Shown piece after piece: positions 47,347 through 57,971 of a stretch of 64,000 nt of DNA (position 1 is its first letter; every line of letters starts with the position of its first letter). The stretch is from assembly GCA_026874595.1 (NCBI GenBank), contig JAPPUL010000069.1:622001-686000 (forward strand). The letters are read 5' to 3'. The translations under genes were made by a program, and so were the position numbers. The DNA comes from Sipunculus nudus. Its lineage: Eukaryota; Annelida; Sipuncula; Golfingiida; Sipunculidae. Below the pieces are notes generated by a model. That model did not search any database and was not told the DNA's origin. It saw only the letters and a program-made list of their open reading frames with translations.

Positions 47347-48694
47347 AGAAATCATGGTCATAGCCATGTTCTTAACTTTTATAATACTACTCTTAAGTGG
47401 CTATCCCGTAGCCTGGGTGCTGGCAGGCACAGCAGTTATTTTTGCAACTATAGGTCATATTCTGGTTGAGGGGTTTGGCAGTGAACTATGGTTTGCGTGG
47501 AATAGTAGTATAGAACTTGTTCCAGAACGCTTATGGGGCATTATAAACAAAGAAACATTAATAGCACTGCCAATGTTTATTCTTATGGGAATAATTCTTA
47601 ACAACTCAGGTATTGTTGAAAAGCTAATGGATAATGCAGTTAAATTGTTTGGGAATATAAGAGGGGGCTATGCTGTTACAGTTATATTCATAGGAGTTTT
47701 ACTAGCAGCATCAACAGGGATTGTTGGGGCTTCTGTTGTGTTATTAGGAATGCTAGCCTTACCAATAATGTTAAAGAATGGTTATAGCAAAACTTTATCC
47801 GTAGGAACTACTTGTTCAGCCGCAACATTAGGTATACTAATACCACCGTCTATTATGTTGGTATTAATGGCCGATCAAATATCAAATCCGAATGCATCTG
47901 TTGGGGATTTATTTATGGGAGCCTTCTTTCCCGGATTCTTATTGGCTGCTTTGTATACTGCTTATGTAATAATTTATGCATGGTTAAAACCAGAAGCGGC
48001 ACCGGCTGTTGAGAGTGGCAAAATCTCACTAAAACTCATGTACAACATACTACTTGCTATAATACCTGCAGCTTTTCTTATTTTCATGGTACTCGGGTCT
48101 ATCTTTTTTGGTATTGCAACTCCAACAGAGGCCTCAGGAGTTGGTGTTGCGGGGGCTTTATTACTTGCTTTAATAAATAAAAAGCTTAATCTAAAAACTA
48201 TTAAAGAATCATTATATCAAACTTCAAAGACAACAGCCTTTATTTTTGCAATATTTATTGGTGCAACTGCATTCTCTGTAGTTTTACGTGGTCTTGGAGG
48301 CGATGAGGTTATTGAGCAAGCAATATTAGGTCTTGAGCTTTCACCAATAAATATTTTAGTATTTATATTGTTTACTACTTTTATACTTGGCTTTTTCTTA
48401 GATTGGGTAGAACTAACTTTAATCATTCTGCCATTGGTCTCTCCTATCGTAGAAAGTTTAGGATTTAATCTTACATGGTTTGCAATATTATTTGCTATGT
48501 GCTTACAAACATCTTTCATAACGCCGCCCGTTGGCTTCTCATTATTTTATATTAAAGGAGTCTGCCCTGATCAGGTAACAATTACAGATATTTATAAAGG
48601 AGTTATACCATTTATAATCCTACAAGTTATAGCGATACTAATTGTTTTATATTACCCAACGATAGTAACTTGGCTGCCATCTGTTACTTATTAA
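47336..48694 (+). CDS. dctM: TRAP transporter large permease
   Basis: Sodium- or proton-coupled channel subunit. It has 452 residues with about twelve membrane helices. GASVVLLGMLALPIMLKNGYSKTLSVGTTCSAATLGILIPPSIMLVL and GIATPTEASGVGVAGALLLA are DctM hallmarks; near the end QTSFITPPVGFSLFYIKGVCP is also typical. It is translationally coupled to dctQ. Confidence 0.95.
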   Translation: MGLEEIMVIAMFLTFIILLLSGYPVAWVLAGTAVIFATIGHILVEGFGSELWFAWNSSIELVPERLWGIINKETLIALPMFILMGIILNNSGIVEKLMDNAVKLFGNIRGGYAVTVIFIGVLLAASTGIVGASVVLLGMLALPIMLKNGYSKTLSVGTTCSAATLGILIPPSIMLVLMADQISNPNASVGDLFMGAFFPGFLLAALYTAYVIIYAWLKPEAAPAVESGKISLKLMYNILLAIIPAAFLIFMVLGSIFFGIATPTEASGVGVAGALLLALINKKLNLKTIKESLYQTSKTTAFIFAIFIGATAFSVVLRGLGGDEVIEQAILGLELSPINILVFILFTTFILGFFLDWVELTLIILPLVSPIVESLGFNLTWFAILFAMCLQTSFITPPVGFSLFYIKGVCPDQVTITDIYKGVIPFIILQVIAILIVLYYPTIVTWLPSVTY

Positions 48695-48720
48695 TTTTTT
48701 TTTTTGTTAAGGAGATTATT

Positions 48721-49875
48721 ATGAAAGCTCATATAATAGGATTTGGACATACTAAATTTGCAAGTCACAAAGATAAAGATTTAGAAGATTTAATTAAAGC
48801 TGTTGTAGAAGATGCATTAGAGGATGCGAGTGTAGATGCAAAAGATATTGATGAAATATTCCTTGGACATTTTAATGAAGGATTTGTAAATCAAGGTTTT
48901 ACTTCTTCCCTTGTCATGCAAAATCAACCAGATTTTCGTTTCAAGCCCATACACCGTTTAGAAAATGCCTGTTCTTCTGGCAGCGCTGCTGTGCAATCTG
49001 CAGCTAGAGCGGTATGTAGTGGAGAAGTTAAAAGAGCTTTAGTTGTTGGGGCAGAAAAAATGACTAGTTCGACTAACCCTGGAGGGATCTTGGCAAGAGC
49101 ATCCTATGTGAAAGAGGAAGGAAAACTTGGAAGCTTTGCCGATGTATTTGCTTATATTGCAGATATTTACTTTAAAGAATATGGCGATAAATCTGAAGCT
49201 TTAGCACTCATTGCAGAGAAAAATCACCAGAATGGTTTAAAAAATCCATATGCTCAGTTACAAAAAGACTTTGATTATAAGTTTTGTAGTAATATATCAG
49301 ACAAGAATCCGATAGTATCAGGGAAACTAAAAAGAACTGACTGTGCTCCAATATCAGATGGAGCTGCTGCTCTTGTGTTGACCAATGAAAATTTGTCAAA
49401 AGGATTGGCTCGGAAGGTCGAACTTACCGCAACTGCTCATGTTAATGATTATTTACCTATGAGCTTGCGTGATATGAGTAAGCTAGAAGGATGTGTTATG
49501 GCATGGAAAAAAATATTTAATCTTAGCGGCTTATCACTTGCTGATCTTGATTTAGTTGAGACTCATGATTGTTTTACTGTTGCTGAGCTTATGGAATATG
49601 AAGCTATGGGATTAACTCCTTTTGGTTCTGGTGAAATTGCCATAAAAGAAGGCTGGACTTATAAAGATGGCAAATTACCCGTTAATCCATCTGGCGGACT
49701 AAAAGCAAAAGGCCATCCTGTCGGGGCAACAGGCGTTTCTATGCATGTAATGGTTGCAAAACAATTGTTAGAGGAAGCAGGCTCTATGCAAGTCAATAAT
49801 GCAAGAATAGGAGGTGTGTATAATATGGGGGGGTCTGGCGTTACTAGTTATACATCTATATTAACAAGAGTTTAA
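48721..49875 (+). CDS. SCP2-type thiolase
   Basis: Thiolase of 384 residues from ATG 48721, chosen for AAGGAGATT seven bases upstream. Nucleophile C84 lies in ENACSSGSAA. H282-D283-C284-F285 is the HDCF motif of the SCP2/SCPx subfamily, and GHPVGATG (from 331) holds the other catalytic histidine. The C-terminal catalytic cysteine of classical thiolases is absent (YNMGGSG instead), as expected when the HDCF cysteine takes its role. It fits thiolysis of a 3-ketoacyl-CoA, possibly branched. It follows dctM by 26 bases. Confidence 0.9.
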   Translation: MKAHIIGFGHTKFASHKDKDLEDLIKAVVEDALEDASVDAKDIDEIFLGHFNEGFVNQGFTSSLVMQNQPDFRFKPIHRLENACSSGSAAVQSAARAVCSGEVKRALVVGAEKMTSSTNPGGILARASYVKEEGKLGSFADVFAYIADIYFKEYGDKSEALALIAEKNHQNGLKNPYAQLQKDFDYKFCSNISDKNPIVSGKLKRTDCAPISDGAAALVLTNENLSKGLARKVELTATAHVNDYLPMSLRDMSKLEGCVMAWKKIFNLSGLSLADLDLVETHDCFTVAELMEYEAMGLTPFGSGEIAIKEGWTYKDGKLPVNPSGGLKAKGHPVGATGVSMHVMVAKQLLEEAGSMQVNNARIGGVYNMGGSGVTSYTSILTRV

Positions 49876-49893
49876 CATAAATTTGGAATATTT

Positions 49894-51438
49894 ATGACCT
49901 TAGATTCATTAATAAATCATCACGCACAATACAAAACAAAACATACTGCCTTAATATTGGCTGATAAGAAATACACATGGCAAGACTTTGCAAAACTGGT
50001 AAATCAATTATCAAATGCTATGCTTTCATTTGGCATTAAAAAAGGTGATAAAGTTGCTATAATACTACCTAATTGTTTAGAATTAATAACGCTTTATTGG
50101 GCAAGTGTCTCTATTGGAGCTGTAATTGTACCTCTAAGTCATTTATTGCAAAAACGAGGTATAATCTCTTTATTACAAAACTCTGATGCTAAAATAGTTT
50201 TCCTAAAAAAAGATTCTTTTAACAATATTAATAATCACTTAAATGAATTACCTCTTATTGAGAAATATGTACTAATAGACAGCAGTAAAGACAGCAATAA
50301 AGATAATAGCAATAAAGATAATTATAAAGATAATTATAAAGATTTCATATTAGATGCAAAAGACACTCCCCCAGCTACAGAAGGAGTCAAGGCAGAGGAC
50401 TTATTCAATATAATATTCAGCAGCGGGACAACAGGAGTGCCTAAAGGGATAGAACATACTCACCAAGTACGAAGTAATTATTGTCTTTGTTTTGGTCTTG
50501 CGCTTCGGATGAGCCCAGAAAGCGTTGTCTTGCATAGCGGCTCTATAGTATTTAATGGTGCTTTTGTAGACTTGATGCCATCATTTTATCTTGGGGCTAC
50601 ATATATATTACATGAGAGTTTTGAAGCGGAAGAAGTTATAGCATCGATTGTCAAATATAAAGCAACGCATACTATAATGGTCCCCTCACAAATTGTAGCA
50701 CTATTACAAAGTCCTAATGCCACAAGAGAAAACCTAAGCTCTCTTGAAATGATTTTGTCTATTGGGGCGCCACTAATGCAAAAAGATAAAAATAAATTAA
50801 TAAACTTGCTTCCTAACAGATTTTATGAATTATATGGTTTGACGGAAGGGTTTATTTCGATATTAGATAGAAAAGATGCGCCCAAAAAGCCAAAATCAGT
50901 TGGGACGCCGCCTGTTGGGTTTAAAACAAAGATAGTTGATAATAATGGGGAAGAGCTACCTTGTGGACAGACAGGAGAGATTATAGGTCGTGGTCCTGTA
51001 ACTATGAATGGATATTACAAGAACAAAGAACTAACTGAGAAAACGATTAAAGATGGCTGGATTTATACAGGAGATTTAGGCTATCTTGATAAAGATGGCT
51101 ATTTATTTCTATCAGGTCGTAAAAAAGACATGATTCTCTCTGGAGGGGTAAACGTATATCCTGCTGATATTGAAGAAGTTATTAGTTTTCATAAAGATGT
51201 TTTAGAATCTTCTGTGATAGGAATAGCGTCAGAAAAATGGGGAGAGGTACCTATAGCCTTTGTGGTATTAAAGCCACTCATAAGAATAGATAAAAAAGAA
51301 CTTCTGGATTGGGTTAATGAAAATGTTGCCAGCAAATACCAAAGGTTACAAGATATTTTTTTTATAGAAAACATGCCCCGCAATATAGCTGGGAAAATAC
51401 TAAAACACGAACTACAAAAGATGTATAATGGAAATTAA
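49894..51438 (+). CDS. Acyl-CoA ligase (AMP-forming)
   Basis: ATP-dependent CoA activation of a carboxylic acid. It has 514 residues. P-loop NIIFSSGTTGVPKGIEHTH (about 170-188), YELYGLTEG, YTGDLGYLDKDGYLFLSGRKKDMILSGGVNVYPADIEEV, and catalytic lysine region RNIAGKILKHEL are intact. Residues 130-150 are an Asp/Lys/Asn tandem insert (SKDSNKDNSNKDNYKDNYKD), coded by 12-15-base repeats. It lies 18 bases after the thiolase gene and overlaps the SDR gene by 11 bases. Confidence 0.93.
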   Translation: MTLDSLINHHAQYKTKHTALILADKKYTWQDFAKLVNQLSNAMLSFGIKKGDKVAIILPNCLELITLYWASVSIGAVIVPLSHLLQKRGIISLLQNSDAKIVFLKKDSFNNINNHLNELPLIEKYVLIDSSKDSNKDNSNKDNYKDNYKDFILDAKDTPPATEGVKAEDLFNIIFSSGTTGVPKGIEHTHQVRSNYCLCFGLALRMSPESVVLHSGSIVFNGAFVDLMPSFYLGATYILHESFEAEEVIASIVKYKATHTIMVPSQIVALLQSPNATRENLSSLEMILSIGAPLMQKDKNKLINLLPNRFYELYGLTEGFISILDRKDAPKKPKSVGTPPVGFKTKIVDNNGEELPCGQTGEIIGRGPVTMNGYYKNKELTEKTIKDGWIYTGDLGYLDKDGYLFLSGRKKDMILSGGVNVYPADIEEVISFHKDVLESSVIGIASEKWGEVPIAFVVLKPLIRIDKKELLDWVNENVASKYQRLQDIFFIENMPRNIAGKILKHELQKMYNGN

Positions 51439-52189
51439 AGGGAACACATTTGTAATAACCGGAGCAGCACAAGGAATTGGTTTTGGAATAGCTTCTTCTT
51501 TAGCATCCCAAGGAGCTAATATTATTCTAGTGGACATAAATGAATCTGGTTTACTCTATGCAAAAAATACACTTAGTAAAAAGAAAACAAATATAGAAAC
51601 AATAGTAGCAGATGTAACGAATGAAAAAGCTGTAGAAAAGATGTTTGCAACGGCTTTAGATAGATTTGGGAGGGTAAATGGGCTTATTAATAATGCAGGA
51701 ATTATTAAAGACGCTCTTTTGGTTAAAGCAAAAGATAATAAGATATTAAATTACATGACACTAAAAGAGTGGCAAGAGGTAGTTGATATAAATTTAACTG
51801 GAGTATTTTTGTGTGGTCGCGAGGCATCAAAAACAATGATAAAAACTAAGACCCCTGGTGTTATAATAAATATATCTAGCGTATCAAAAGCAGGTAATAT
51901 AGGGCAATCAAACTACTCAGCTACGAAAGCCGGGGTATCGGCCTTAAGCGTGACTTGGGCAAAAGAACTATCTCGTTACAATATACGTGTTGCAACTATA
52001 GCTCCCGGAGTGTTTAAAACTAAACTCGTAGAATCTATGAAAAAAGAGGCGTATTTAAAACTAGTCTCAAATATTCCATTAAAAAGAACTGGAGAGTTAG
52101 AAGAATTATCACAAGCTGTTAATTTTATTATTAGTAATGATTACTTTTCGGGCAGAACGTTAGAGCTTGATGGCGGTTTGCGTTTATGA
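51428..52189 (+). CDS. Short-chain dehydrogenase, FabG-like
   Basis: NAD(P)-dependent oxidoreductase of 253 residues. ITGAAQGIGFGIASSL (9-24) is the cofactor site, LINNAGI follows, and catalytic S-Y-K are in NISSVSKAGNIGQSNYSATKAG. The C-terminal SGRTLELDGGLRL is typical of FabG-like enzymes. Acting in reverse of FabG, it would oxidise a 3-hydroxyacyl-CoA to the 3-keto form for the operon thiolase. It starts inside the ligase gene, so the two are coupled. Confidence 0.92.
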   Translation: MEIKGNTFVITGAAQGIGFGIASSLASQGANIILVDINESGLLYAKNTLSKKKTNIETIVADVTNEKAVEKMFATALDRFGRVNGLINNAGIIKDALLVKAKDNKILNYMTLKEWQEVVDINLTGVFLCGREASKTMIKTKTPGVIINISSVSKAGNIGQSNYSATKAGVSALSVTWAKELSRYNIRVATIAPGVFKTKLVESMKKEAYLKLVSNIPLKRTGELEELSQAVNFIISNDYFSGRTLELDGGLRL

Positions 52190-52350
52190 TATTTTATGAT
52201 ATATAGTAGATTAAAGTTAAGCCGAAAGCCAATCTCCATTTACACACCTAAATTGTTATTGTCTAGTTGCTCTTTTAACTTCTCGGCTTGTCAATGAGTG
52301 TATTGTTTTGAAGTAACTTTCCGTCTAATATATTTACCTCAAATCTATAT
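52190..52350. other. Convergent gap between SDR and chemoreceptor genes
   Basis: Short AT-rich gap between convergent genes. It starts with a near-duplicated TTTATGATAT. No convincing terminator was found. Confidence 0.4.
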
Positions 52351-54315
52351 TTACCTTTCAAATCTTGTGAAATCTACCCATACTTCGTCACATCCTCGCG
52401 ACAATACCTCAAGCAATATATTTGAATTGCCTACTAACCCGTCTACTCGCTCTTTTGTTCGTTCCACCATCTCTATCCCCTCCCTAATCCCTCCTTCTAT
52501 ACTCTCTATTTGCTCTTTTATATCTAGTTTTCCCCTGTCACCTAGTTCTATATTCTCTCGCCCACTAAGCAATATCTCTATTAATTCTTTACTATCCTCT
52601 AAACTCTTTGACATCCCATCTCGCATCAAAAACATACTCTCTAATACTTCTTTTACATTTCTAAACAAATTTAGTATCACATCCCCTGTATCCCGCGTTA
52701 TCTCCTCTGATGCTTTTATATCTACTATTATCTCATCAAGTGAACGCGATATCTCTTGTGAATTCTTTGCTGTGTTCTCTGCAAGCTTTCTTATCTCCTC
52801 CGATACCACCCCAAATCCACGCCCTGCTTCGCCTGCATGTGCTGCCTCTATTGCCGCATTCATCGCAAGCAAGTCTGTTTGTTCTGCTATCACGTTTATC
52901 ACATTTATTAATTCATATATTACATGTGCTGAGTCTGATACCTTCTTTATTATGCTTACGGTATCTCGTATCTCTTTATCTACTGCACTTGCTCCTTTGT
53001 AAAATTCATGCGACCTGTCAAGTTTATCACCTACAAGAGCCAAGGTGCTTGCAAGTGATTTATATACTCCTTCTGCAAGTCGCTTTGCTCCATAAAGAGA
53101 ATCTACTCGCCTCGTTTCCCCTTCATAGGTTTTCTTTGTGTAATCTAAAACCTTTATAAATGACTTGTCAAGACTTATAAGACTGCCATTTAGCTTCTTT
53201 AGAGACAATGAAATATCTTCTGTATCTACTATAACTCCTTTTAAAAGTGTATTTGTCTTTTCAAATAATACTGCAAATGTTATTCGTAGCTTCTCTTTAC
53301 CTCCATAAAGTACTTTCATAGCACTTGACATACTTGTGGCCTTTGTCAAGACATTACTAAATATATCCTGTACTTCATGAAAATTATACTTATGTTCCAA
53401 ACTCCCATTCCTATAAGCCTTTTCTATAAATCTCTTAACACCCTTTCTTTGACCATTAGCCCCTCCCCCAACACCTTCTACATCGACCATATCCAAAACC
53501 CGTCCCTGCCCTTGCATAACTTCATTTAAGGATAGCTTACTCTCTTCATAGCTTTTTAACATATAATTATATAAGCTTATTATAGAACCCTCTATCCGCC
53601 GCCGCCACAATATATAGAGTATAAGAGGGGTCAATATCAAAAATACTAATACTACTAATGCACTATTTATTAAATATTTATAAGACCTCATTACAAGGCC
53701 CTCCAACGACTTGTCCAATACATCCACTTTAGCGTGTATTTTAGATAAAGTAATACCTATTTCCTTAAGTTTATCTTTCTCAAAAACTACATTCTTACTA
53801 CCGCTTGTCTGCTTAAGTACATAGCCATTTATATCCTTTCGTAAATTTAGTGTATGTTCATAGAGCGCTTTATTGCCCTGAAACATATTTATAAACTCTT
53901 CTTCGCCCTCATAAAGTCTATATATCCTATCTGTATATCTTATAAGCTCCTTTATCTTTTGTTCTGTAAGAATATTTGAGTATATCAAAATTAAAAGATC
54001 AAGGAGCTCCTCTTCATCTGCACTCTTATATATATTATCAAAATCCCCTATCGTACCTATGTAGTTTAAGGCGTTATCAAGATATTTGTTAGTCAAAACC
54101 ATATCTTTTGTATTCTCTGTCTTTGTATATATACGAAATGTTTCTATTGCCCTGTAAAGGCTTGATTCGTAGGACTCTTTTATCTCTTTATATAATAGCA
54201 GTGTTTTATATGTTGTTAACATATAATATGTTGAGTAGATAAGAATAGATGCAAGGACTACACTAAATACGTTTAGAAGAATAAATGGCAGTTTTGACTT
54301 TAAAAGTCTTGGCAC
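52351..54315 (-). CDS. Methyl-accepting chemotaxis protein
   Basis: Transmembrane chemoreceptor of 654 residues. Membrane helices at about 12-32 and 215-237 flank a helical periplasmic sensor of about 180 residues. No clear HAMP domain is evident, but a Gly-rich loop (about 280-290) follows. The signalling tip reads [42 protein letters not shown]. The presence of a receptor implies motility. The ligand is unknown; it is next to, but opposite in direction to, the TRAP operon. Confidence 0.95.
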   Translation of the reverse strand: MPRLLKSKLPFILLNVFSVVLASILIYSTYYMLTTYKTLLLYKEIKESYESSLYRAIETFRIYTKTENTKDMVLTNKYLDNALNYIGTIGDFDNIYKSADEEELLDLLILIYSNILTEQKIKELIRYTDRIYRLYEGEEEFINMFQGNKALYEHTLNLRKDINGYVLKQTSGSKNVVFEKDKLKEIGITLSKIHAKVDVLDKSLEGLVMRSYKYLINSALVVLVFLILTPLILYILWRRRIEGSIISLYNYMLKSYEESKLSLNEVMQGQGRVLDMVDVEGVGGGANGQRKGVKRFIEKAYRNGSLEHKYNFHEVQDIFSNVLTKATSMSSAMKVLYGGKEKLRITFAVLFEKTNTLLKGVIVDTEDISLSLKKLNGSLISLDKSFIKVLDYTKKTYEGETRRVDSLYGAKRLAEGVYKSLASTLALVGDKLDRSHEFYKGASAVDKEIRDTVSIIKKVSDSAHVIYELINVINVIAEQTDLLAMNAAIEAAHAGEAGRGFGVVSEEIRKLAENTAKNSQEISRSLDEIIVDIKASEEITRDTGDVILNLFRNVKEVLESMFLMRDGMSKSLEDSKELIEILLSGRENIELGDRGKLDIKEQIESIEGGIREGIEMVERTKERVDGLVGNSNILLEVLSRGCDEVWVDFTRFER

Positions 54316-54498
54316 TTTTATAAAACCTCTTCCTTATATTAAACTTTAACTTTAGATTCTTTAGTTATTTAAATCTCCCTTTATAACTTAAAACACAATA
54401 CCTTTAAAAAAAGTTTACACCATTTTAAATACTGACTTGATTATTAATCTAGTTTTGTTACTATTAATCATTATCTAATTGGTTTTCTATATCATATT

Positions 54499-54519
54499 GC
54501 ATAATGCATAATGCATAAT
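54499..54519 (+). repeat. 7-bp tandem repeat, three copies
   Basis: GCATAAT repeated three times, 12 bases before the acuI start. No clear ribosome site sits between them and the ATG at 54531. Confidence 0.92.
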
Positions 54520-54530
54520 GCCCAAATATC

Positions 54531-55520
54531 ATGCCAAAATATAAAGCTCTCGTTGTAAACGAAACACAAAATAATACCTATACTTTAAGTGTCGAAGAAA
54601 AGGATACAAAAGAGCTTGAGCGTGGACAGGTCCTAATACGTGTAAAATACTCATCACTAAACTACAAAGACGCACTATCTTGTTCAGGACACAAAGGGAT
54701 TACGAAAGACTATCCACATACGCCAGGCATTGATGCTACTGGAGTTGTTGTTGAGAGTAAGAGTCCTTTATTTAAAGTTTATGATGAAGTTATTGTTACT
54801 GGTTTTGACCTTGGGATGAATACTCCGGGAGGTTTTGCTGAGTATATTGTAGTGCCTTTTGATTGGGTTGTTAAAAAACCTGATGAGCTTAGCTTTTTCG
54901 ATGCTATGACTTATGGGACTGCGGGTTTTACTGCGGCACTTAGTATTGAAAAATGTATACGTAATGGTCTTGGTCCTTCTATGGGCCCTGTACTTGTTAC
55001 TGGCTCAACTGGTGGAGTTGGAAGCCTTTCTGTTGCTATTCTTGCCCGACTTGGTTATGATGTTGTTGCGCTTAGCGGCAAAGCTAATAAAAAAGATTTC
55101 CTACTGTCTCTTGGAGCACGTGAGGTTATTGGTCGAGATGAGGTCATTGCAAAACCGCCTCTTGTAAAAGAAAAATGGGCAGGAGTTATAGATTGTGTTG
55201 GTGGTGATATACTTGTTAATATCCTTAAAGCTTGTATGCAGGAGGCTTGTGTTGCAATATCCGGCATGGTAAGTTCTACTGATATTAAAAGCACTATATA
55301 TCCTTTTATTCTTAGGGGAGTTAATTTACTTGGTATAACATCGCAATCCCATCCGATTACCCAACGATATGAGCTTTGGAAACGCCTTGCAGTTAATTGG
55401 AAATTTGACATGTCCCTTCTTGAGCGTAAGGAATGTGGTCTTAAGGATATTGAAAGCGAGGTTAAGTTAATGCTTGAAGGAAAGCAAAGCGGACGGATTA
55501 TTATAAACCCTCAAATGTAA
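54531..55520 (+). CDS. acuI: Acrylyl-CoA reductase-like zinc-free alcohol dehydrogenase family protein
   Basis: MDR-superfamily reductase of the YhdH/AcuI group, which reduces acrylyl-CoA to propionyl-CoA with NADPH. It has 329 residues. YSSLNYKDALSCSGHKGITKDYPHTPGIDATGVVVES, GMNTPGGFAEYI and the cofactor site VLVTGSTGGVGSLSVAILARLGYDV are characteristic. No structural-zinc cysteine block is present. It lies 24 bases before pcrA. Substrate is assigned from family only. Confidence 0.88.
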   Translation: MPKYKALVVNETQNNTYTLSVEEKDTKELERGQVLIRVKYSSLNYKDALSCSGHKGITKDYPHTPGIDATGVVVESKSPLFKVYDEVIVTGFDLGMNTPGGFAEYIVVPFDWVVKKPDELSFFDAMTYGTAGFTAALSIEKCIRNGLGPSMGPVLVTGSTGGVGSLSVAILARLGYDVVALSGKANKKDFLLSLGAREVIGRDEVIAKPPLVKEKWAGVIDCVGGDILVNILKACMQEACVAISGMVSSTDIKSTIYPFILRGVNLLGITSQSHPITQRYELWKRLAVNWKFDMSLLERKECGLKDIESEVKLMLEGKQSGRIIINPQM

Positions 55521-55544
55521 ACAATACTTAAGAAATAGGGATAT

Positions 55545-57806
55545 ATGTTCAAAGACCTTTTAAATGAGGCACAGTATGAGGCTTTAAAAGATGTTGATAA
55601 TGCTATATTAATCCTTGCGGGTGCGGGCAGTGGTAAGACTCGCGTTATAACCTACAAAATTGCATACCTTGTGAAAGAATATAACATAAGACCCTATAAT
55701 ATACTTGCAGTTACATTTACGAATAAGGCCGCACAAGAGATGCGTCGTCGGCTTTATGAAATACTTAACATACAAGAAGACCATAGATTTAAATCCTTAT
55801 GGATAACAACCTTTCATTCAGCTTGTGCGAGGATTTTGAGAAAAAATATCCACTTACTTGGCAACTATACTAAAGAATTTACCATATATGATGCGACAGA
55901 CTCAAAAAGGCTTATTAGAGAAGTCGTTAATAAACTAAATCCCAAAACAATAAGTAATGAAAACGATAAAAGCAGTGAGAAAAAAAGAAGTGTCCCCAAA
56001 AAGATTATAAACACTATATCAAACTGGAAAAATGCCTTAATAAGCCCAAAAGAGGCTTTTGATATTGGTCTTGATGAAGATAACCCTTACATCCAAGAGA
56101 TAGCAAAAGTATATGAACATTACGAAAAGGAGCTTGAGAAAAACAATGCGCTTGACTTTGATGATCTGTTAGCTAAGACAACTCGCCTCTTTAACGAGTT
56201 TCCAAACACGCTTGAGTTTTATAGAGACTTTTTTAAATATATATTAGTTGATGAGTTTCAGGATACTAATAAAATACAATATGAGTTAGTGAAAAAGCTT
56301 AGTAGTAAAAAAAACATATCAATAGTAGGAGATGATGATCAATCAATATACTCATGGCGTGGGGCGGACCCTGAGAACATGCGTAACTTCGAACGGGATT
56401 TCAATGCAAGAGTAATTAAATTAGAGCAAAATTATAGGTCAACAAATATGATCTTAAACAGTGCAAACTCTCTTATAAAGAATAATGGCAAGCGTTTTAC
56501 AAAGAACTTATGGTCGGATAAGAGGGAAGGCGACAAATTAAAAGTATTTATGCATGAGACAGATCTTGCTGAGGCTAAATATGTTGTAGAGCAAATAAAA
56601 GAAAATCATAAACAAAGCCAAGAGCTAAAAACAGCAATACTTTATAGAACTAACTATCAAGCCCGCAAGTTTGAAGATGAGCTTATAAGACAGAGGATAG
56701 CATATAAGGTATATGGAGCTTTAAAGTTTTACGACCTCATGGAAATTAAAGATCTTTCAAGCTACCTTATTGCTCTTATCAATCCAGAAGACAGCCATTC
56801 CTTAAGACGTATAATAAATGTCCCAAAACGTGGGATAGGTAAAACAACACTAAATCGTATAAGAGAGATTGAAGACAGTGAAAACTTAAACTTCTATAAT
56901 GCTTATACTTACTGTGTTGAGAATGGGATAATAACTAAGGGTACAAAGACTAAGATAGGCAACTTTTTAAATTGGATTACTAAAAAGCGAGGATCAATAG
57001 AAAAACAAAGTATTGTAAAGCTCCTTGAAGATATAATAGAGGAAACAGATTATCTTAGTCATATTGAGGATTATGATAACTATGAGGAGCGCCTTTCAAA
57101 CATAGAAGAATTTAAACAATCAATAACAGAATATGAAAACTCAGAACCAAATCCAACTTTAGAACATTATATAAGCGAGTTGTCATTAAGGACAGATGTA
57201 GACCTAAACGAAGATGGAAAGACTTTTAATGTAAATTTAATGACCTTGCATGCGTCTAAGGGCCTTGAATTTGACAACGTGATGATTGCAGGCTTATGCG
57301 AGGAATTATTGCCTCATTTGAAGAGTGATAACGACGCGGAGCTTGAAGAGGAACGGCGGCTTTTTTATGTAGGACTAACACGGGCAAAGCAAAACTGTTA
57401 TTTATATGCTTGTAATTATAATCCGTCAAGCTTTCTAGATGAGATACCTATGCAGTATGTTGAAAGATATGATTTGCAAGATGCAAGGCTATATCGAGCC
57501 TATAGTAAACAAAGTCAAGACAAAAAGACCTTTGAGACAAACGCAGAGCTTAAAACATACTCCTATAATTCCTATAATAATAGAAAGAGCTTAGAATCTG
57601 TTGAAGGGCTTGAAGATAAAGAAAAGGTAACAAATGTCGAAGAAATAAGTTTAGGAGATAAACTCGTACATAAAAATTTTGGAGAAGGCAAGGTAGTAAA
57701 GATAAATGCATCTGGTGAGCTGTCCACAGTGTCAATAAGCTTCCAAGGGAAAGAACGCCTCTTACTCTTAAAATATACGACATTATATAAGCAAATTAAG
57801 TTATGA
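55545..57806 (+). CDS. pcrA: DNA helicase UvrD/PcrA family
   Basis: Superfamily 1A 3'-5' helicase for repair and replication restart. It has 753 residues. Motif I AGAGSGKTRVITYKIAYL (about 24-41), II VDEFQDTN, III GDDDQSIYSWRGA, IV LEQNYRST, V MTLHASKGLEFDNV, VI RRLFYVGLTRAK are all present. The C-terminal beta domain (about 700-750, GDKLVHKNFGEGKVVKI) is the polymerase-interacting Tudor-like fold. Rep is the main alternative name; C-terminal domain favours PcrA/UvrD. Confidence 0.94.
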   Translation: MFKDLLNEAQYEALKDVDNAILILAGAGSGKTRVITYKIAYLVKEYNIRPYNILAVTFTNKAAQEMRRRLYEILNIQEDHRFKSLWITTFHSACARILRKNIHLLGNYTKEFTIYDATDSKRLIREVVNKLNPKTISNENDKSSEKKRSVPKKIINTISNWKNALISPKEAFDIGLDEDNPYIQEIAKVYEHYEKELEKNNALDFDDLLAKTTRLFNEFPNTLEFYRDFFKYILVDEFQDTNKIQYELVKKLSSKKNISIVGDDDQSIYSWRGADPENMRNFERDFNARVIKLEQNYRSTNMILNSANSLIKNNGKRFTKNLWSDKREGDKLKVFMHETDLAEAKYVVEQIKENHKQSQELKTAILYRTNYQARKFEDELIRQRIAYKVYGALKFYDLMEIKDLSSYLIALINPEDSHSLRRIINVPKRGIGKTTLNRIREIEDSENLNFYNAYTYCVENGIITKGTKTKIGNFLNWITKKRGSIEKQSIVKLLEDIIEETDYLSHIEDYDNYEERLSNIEEFKQSITEYENSEPNPTLEHYISELSLRTDVDLNEDGKTFNVNLMTLHASKGLEFDNVMIAGLCEELLPHLKSDNDAELEEERRLFYVGLTRAKQNCYLYACNYNPSSFLDEIPMQYVERYDLQDARLYRAYSKQSQDKKTFETNAELKTYSYNSYNNRKSLESVEGLEDKEKVTNVEEISLGDKLVHKNFGEGKVVKINASGELSTVSISFQGKERLLLLKYTTLYKQIKL

Positions 57807-57882
57807 AAGTCCTTAAGATTTAGATAAAAGTCATACTAACAAAGTTGCTTAGAATTGTTTAGAATTAGGAAGACAGGTATTA

Positions 57883-57918
57883 AATAAAAATATATTGCCA
57901 CAACAATATATTTTTATT
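57883..57918 (+). terminator. 15-bp perfect AT-rich hairpin after pcrA
   Basis: AATAAAAATATATTG (57883-57897) and its exact complement (57904-57918) enclose the loop CCACAA. It lies about 80 bases after the pcrA stop. The 3' arm is T-rich, so it may terminate transcription, though the stem has almost no G or C. Confidence 0.5.
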
Positions 57919-57971
57919 AGTTTTATGCTTAACAAAGCGCTTGTCCCTGTAGGAGATTATAAATTATAGAT

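Noticed and set aside
44502-52189. Mobile island with integrase or insertion sequences
   Set aside because: The module looks self-contained, but no integrase, transposase, attachment site or flanking inverted repeat was seen.
52298-53002. 234-residue frame opposite the chemoreceptor gene
   Set aside because: Ser/Ile-rich shadow of the MCP signalling domain.
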